Part shown: positions 58,625 through 64,000 of the stretch, piece after piece
Layout: the number at the start of each line of letters is the position of its first letter
Numbering within the stretch: position 1 is the stretch's first letter
Source of the DNA: Paralithodes platypus
Lineage: Eukaryota; Arthropoda; Malacostraca; Decapoda; Lithodidae
DNA: 64,000 nt
NCBI GenBank assembly: GCA_032716605.1
Contig: CM064519.1
Location: 32,371,199-32,435,198, forward strand
Reading direction: 5' to 3'
Notes under the pieces: model-generated
What the model was told of the DNA's origin: nothing
The model's input: the letters and a program-made list of their open reading frames with translations, nothing else
Databases searched by the model: none
Position numbers and translations under genes: made by a program

Positions 58625-58724
58625 NNNNNNNNNNNNNNNNNNNNNNNNNNNNNNNNNNNNNNNNNNNNNNNNNNNNNNNNNNNNNNNNNNNNNNNNNNNN
58701 NNNNNNNNNNNNNNNNNNNNNNNN
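58625..58724. other. assembly gap of 100 N
   Basis: Exactly 100 N. It separates an RTE fragment from a CR1 3' end, so repeat-induced scaffolding is likely. Confidence 0.99.
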
Positions 58725-58876
58725 TTAGTTCCAGGGCAGTAATTCCCTTTCCAATGTTCCCTTACCCACTCTAAACCACTGTTTGGACACTTGATCCTCA
58801 GTGTTTTGGAGGACAAGCAACCTAGAAGGGTCACTAGACCTGTTGTTGCTTGATTTCCTTTGTACTCCTTTGTACT
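58725..58876 (+). mobile_element. CR1 3'-UTR fragment, plus strand
   Basis: The reverse complement of 41724-41876, ending in the same tandem tail (CTTTGTACTC twice, 58857-58876). Its left side is lost in the gap. Confidence 0.85.
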
Positions 58877-59767
<891 letters not shown>

Positions 59768-59921
59768 AAAGAGTGAGAGAAGGGTGGGGTGAGACCGCGG
59801 CGTGGTACTTTAACTAAAGTAAAATAATATATATTCGAATAATTAGACTGCAATGTATTTTGTCACTAAACTTTATCGTGAGAGAATAAATATATATATA
59901 TACGGAGAGAGAGAGAGAGAG

Positions 59922-60520
59922 CCGATTACCGATTTCACGTGGACCCCGTAAATCCTATTGGGTCCCACTTGTTTTGTAAATATAGGGATCGAGGTTGGCA
60001 GAGGGAGGCTATTAGATTACGCTACTTTGTTATTAGGCGTTTATTTTCTCGTTCTCCGGTCAGGGGCAGAGTCGTAGATTTTGTTAATAATTGTGATCCA
60101 GCGTTGGCGAGGATACACGGATGCGTAATATTATGTGTTTTCTAATATATGTTATCCTGGACTTGTCGAGCCGTTTCTTTTCAATCGCCGCATCTCCCGG
60201 TTTCCTCTTCCATGTCGCGTGTTTTGTGGTATGATGTTAGGTTTTTTTTCTTCTAAATATTAATACTGTGTCCCCTATTATGATTTCTATACCATATTTA
60301 TATTTTTTCTTATGACTCACTTTTGGTTTGTACTTCTTTGTGTATTGCGATTTATTTTACTTATAATTTCCATTACCTCTAAGTAATTCGAACTATCTTT
60401 TATATAGTTCACTGTTATGTAGTTAATACTTCTATTATTCTTATATATTTTTATTCAGCACCCAAAAATATATAATTTTTTCATAATCCGTACCTCCATC
60501 GGCATCATTCTAACTCGTAA
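59922..60520. other. AT-rich, no supported gene
   Basis: Nothing recognised. Confidence 0.5.
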
Positions 60521-60960
60521 ATTTTCCCCTCGCCTTTCTCCCTTCCCCCTCCCCTCACCTCTGACCGACGCCCAATACCCTACACTCCTCCTCCCCCTAT
60601 CCCTGTTCCTACCTCCCCTCTTCCCCTCGTTGTCCCCTCCTTCCTCCTCCCTCTCTCCTTTCCTCTCCCCTTTCCCTCTCTGCTCCACCCCCTCACCCTT
60701 CCTTCTACCGTCCTACCCTCTAGTTCATCTATCTCTCCTTTCCTCTCCCCTCTCCCTTTGCTTCACTCCTTCCCCACTCCTTCGCCCATTCCATTCTTCT
60801 CTCTCTCCCATCCTCACCATCTCCCTCTACGCCTTCCCCTCCATTCCACTCTCTCCCGTCCTACCCTGTACTAACCCCTCCCCCCCTCCCCCGCTCTCCT
60901 CCCTCTTCTACACCACTCCAACCCTCCTCTCCCCCTCCACCCTCCGCCCCTCCCAGCCAG
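60521..60960. repeat. polypyrimidine tract
   Basis: CCTCTCCCCT and CACTCCTTCCCC phrases repeat irregularly. CTCCTTTCCTCTCCCCT occurs twice, near 60655 and 60735. The 123-codon Pro/Ser/Leu frame is compositional. Confidence 0.8.
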
Positions 60961-62097
60961 CGGTTGTGGTCAGCTGTCCACGGTCCGAAGAGAAAGAGTG
61001 AGAAGGGGGTGGGGGTAGAAATGGGGTCGGGTTAGGACTGGGTATAGACACAGGAAAGGATAAATAAATAAAGGCAAAATAAAATATATTGAGATTTGAA
61101 TGCAAAAATGAACATAAGAGTAACTGAGCAGAATATTGTTGATAAATACAATATAAGCATAAAGTAAAAAATTATATACAACGAAAGAGAAAATTATGAC
61201 ATTGAAAGGGTCAAAGGAAAAGGTTATCGACGACATTAAACGAAGACACGGAGGAGAAATAAAAGTTTATTGTATGCTTAGTACTAATTAGAACATTTAT
61301 AGAGAAGTCATATTGAATGATTGGGTGTAAATTGTAAGATGAAATTTAACGGCAGATAAAAGAGAAAGATGGGAAAGGGAAATATAAATAAATTAACAGG
61401 AAAATTATGATATTTGTCTAAAAAAAAAAGGAGAATGAAGATAAAATGATCTCTAAATATGAAAATAAAAATATCCAAATACAAAAAAAAAATATGGCAG
61501 AGAAAGGAGGATAGGGAGAGAGTGAGTGTGCAGTACATTGTGGCTGGTCAGGGATCGGTTGCCATGAAGTGGGGTGAAAAAGAGTTATTGTGGCAGGCTC
61601 AAACGTACATGTGTGTGTGTGTGTGTGTGTGTGACCCCAAATATAACAAAATACTACTATTGTCAACTTGATGTAGTAAAGGCTGTTATTTAAAATTGGT
61701 ATTATAATATAGCCTATCTTTCATTATCTTTATTATATCTTTATTATAGGCTATATCACTTCCATCCACAGCTTTCCATTCTTTTTTTTTGTGTTATAAT
61801 TTGTATTCACAATACTCCGTCTTCTTCATTCTAATTAATACGGTGTCATACATAGGTTTTCGCTCATTTACTGTTGTGACGCATACATTATTTTATCCAC
61901 TATATTCCGCGTTCTTCTTCTTCTCATCCTCCGTTTCTCTCATCTCCCCCTCTCTTCCCTAGGCCAGGAAACAAGCACTATTAGGCAAAATGGGAAAATG
62001 GCTTCTCCTCGCCTTATCGCACAAATCCCACGCCATCCTTCTCTTCCCCCTGGTATTGCAATAAATAAATACACAATGGGACCGTGAATAATATTGG
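60961..62097. other. AT-rich, no supported gene; short (GT)n at 61613-61632
   Basis: Only simple repeats and a GGCTAT/ATAGCC inverted pair around 61711-61753 were seen. Confidence 0.5.
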
Positions 62098-62425
62098 TTA
62101 AGGGGACAGTGGGTATTGTTTGGGTCTATATATATATTCATTTATTTTTTAATTTCCTCGCTAGACCTTCACCAAGCTTAAAAAGACACCCCTAGACCCC
62201 CTCAAGATAAATTTGTACATTTTTCGGTAGAAAAATTTCCCGACCTAAGGCCTGGCTCGCGAAAATGACACCTAAATGGCACGGTAGGTCTTAAAATTGA
62301 CAACGAAATGGAGTTAAAGGTGTTAGAATCGTCAAACTAATGTGCCTAACGTCTTATAATCTCAACACAAATGGGCTAAGCATGAGGGAGAAGGGGTTCT
62401 ACAAAAGCGACTCATCTCTCCTTAA
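62098..62425. mobile_element. TTAA fold-back-related element, family II copy g
   Basis: TTAA at 62098-62101 and 62422-62425. Starts TTAAGGGGACAGTGGG and ends ACTCATCTCTCCTTAA. Core TTTTTCGGTAGAAAAATTTC is present. The hairpin and SCTCGCCAGGA block are partly deleted (GGCTCGCGAAAATGACACC). Confidence 0.85.
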
Positions 62426-63640
62426 TCATTCTTTCATAAATTCACACTTGCGTTTTAATCATCCATCCTATAACATATTATCGATTCATTTAATGTTATG
62501 ACGTTGTAATTATATTTGTAATTACTAACGTTAGATTAGTCATAAATCGCCATTCATGACTGTTTTAATCAGAACATTTACTTAGTTTCTTTAATATCAT
62601 CACCTAATATCTAAGTTTTTCCTATTTTCATTATCTTTATCACAAACACTATTCCCACTCAATTTAGTATCCTTAGTGTCTACATTTTATAATAGTAATA
62701 GCTTTAAATTTCCAGCAGTTTCTCTTTAGTAAAAAACATTATTTCTACAACAGTCTGTCTGTCAATACAGTATCAGTACCGATACTGTTTACAGTTTACT
62801 ATCTCAAAATAATAATAATCTAGATTTGTGATATGAACATAATAATAGTCAGCGACGATATTTTCCTTATAACGATCACGCATCACGCATAAAGACAAAC
62901 AACATATATTATTTATTGACACTGTAATAAGTACCGTACAATTCCAAAAACTACACAAATATACTTATCAAACCTATTTTGAGTACGAAATCCTAATTAT
63001 AAATATAAGAACGCAAATATTAAGAAGATAAAACCAAAAGCACACTCTCCACGGGTCAGAGGAGACATCGCTTGCAGCCATAGAGGACGGACCCTAAAAT
63101 TCTCTTTGGTAGAGTGGGACAGTGAAAATGGGAAGCCTGTAGGTCAACTCTATGGACGCTGCTCGCCTACTTTCACATTCGAATAATCTCCTGTATATAA
63201 GTAACTATTCTGCTTGAATTTATGAGATATTTATTATGTGTTTAGCACAGAAGATGTATGTCTTATGACGAGAAAATACTCGAACTAATGCAGTAAATTC
63301 TTGTCTCCTTTGTGTATGCCCTAACTTTGCAATGTGTGGCTTGATGGATAGTACATTAAATGTATCGACTTTTTTGTACAGACTCTAATGTAGCTATAAT
63401 TACCGGTACATATTCACAATCTAAGAAGATAATACGTGCAGTTTATAATTATGTTACATGAATGGTGATCGTTTGCTATGTTTGGTGTTATATGCAGCAT
63501 TATTTCGCTAAGCCTAAGATCTGCAATGTTATTTTGATTGCATACCCTATTATATATATACATGTATTTTGTGTATCTAATAGTATTGTTCCATCTTTAC
63601 ATACCCTTCTACCTATTTTATAATAATCCTTTATTTTCAT
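62426..63640. other. AT-rich, no supported gene
   Basis: Nothing recognised. Confidence 0.5.
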
Positions 63641-64000
63641 TAATTTGTTCAATTTGTAATTTACGCTCCCTTGCATCCTGCATTTCTCTCCCTCTCCATT
63701 TTAGTCTCCCTCACTCCTTATTCTCTGTTCAATCCCTCCCTCCCTCCCTTCTTACTTCCTTACTGCCTTCTGTGCTCCCTCTCTCCCTCTTCATTCTCCC
63801 ATCTCCCCCATCTCTCCCTACTTCCTTCCTGCCTTTTCTCCCTCCCTTTCTCCCTTCCTCCCTCTTCATTCTCCCATCTCCCTACTTCCTTCCTGCCTTC
63901 TGTCCCTCACTTTCTCCCTCTTCATTCTCCCATCTCTCCCTTCCTCCCTACTTCCTTCCTGCCTTCTCTCTCTCCCTTTATATTCCCCCTTCTGCAGCAC
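63641..64000. repeat. polypyrimidine minisatellite, roughly 60-bp period
   Basis: CTCTTCATTCTCCCATCTC followed by CCTACTTCCTTCCTGCCTTC recurs about four times between 63730 and 63990. It continues to the window edge. Confidence 0.8.

Noticed and set aside
60630..61001. 123-codon Pro/Ser/Leu frame
   Set aside because: Low-complexity polypyrimidine translation.

Overview
This window looks like intergenic or heterochromatin-like DNA from an arthropod, most probably a decapod crustacean. That assignment is inference. It rests on the density of CT/GA, GT and AT microsatellites, degenerate GGTTAGG (telomere-type) DNA, TCAGT-type initiators behind TATA boxes, and a retroelement mix (CR1 with an SGNH ORF1, RTE with a GATA tail, Penelope-like) of the kind common in crab and shrimp genomes. 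I found no host protein-coding gene that I can support. Almost every long open frame is a translation of a microsatellite, a minisatellite or a dead transposon. Two 100-base N runs (7964-8063 and 58625-58724) are assembly gaps.

Layout. 1-10 kb: AT-rich sequence with a 42-bp minisatellite, long GA/CT/G tracts and two copies of a TTAA-flanked fold-back element. 10-16 kb: a tRNA-headed SINE, a 216-bp perfect-ended palindrome with a 7-bp target duplication, and a 5'-truncated RTE retrotransposon with a 13-bp target duplication. 16-21 kb: two diverged copies of an unidentified repeat, then a retrotransposon 3' end split by a second SINE. 22-30 kb: a TATA/Inr promoter, a 45-bp triplication, fold-back elements of both families and a dispersed repeat called DR1 here, one copy of which carries two younger insertions. 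30-37 kb: very long CT and GT tracts, an RT relic and a decayed 67-75 bp satellite. 37.7-39.4 kb: a GC-rich PIF/Harbinger-like element with nested inverted repeats and two convergent gene remnants, each with its own TATA/Inr promoter. 40-47 kb: a third SINE, a 3.6-kb CR1 element on the minus strand (SGNH ORF1, endonuclease, RT; broken by one stop and at least four frameshifts), and TTAA-type MITEs. 47-59 kb: minisatellites, a second RTE copy, a Penelope-like remnant with inverted pLTR arms that hold a hammerhead-like motif, and an in-frame 18-bp minisatellite that grew inside an RT reading frame. 59-64 kb: GA and polypyrimidine tracts and one last fold-back element.

The strongest theme is TTAA. 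At least eleven complete or partial elements in two fold-back families, plus three shorter TTAACCC-type MITEs, sit between TTAA duplications. The two fold-back families share a central hairpin block although their ends differ. None encodes a protein, so mobilisation in trans by a piggyBac-like transposase elsewhere in the genome is the natural inference.
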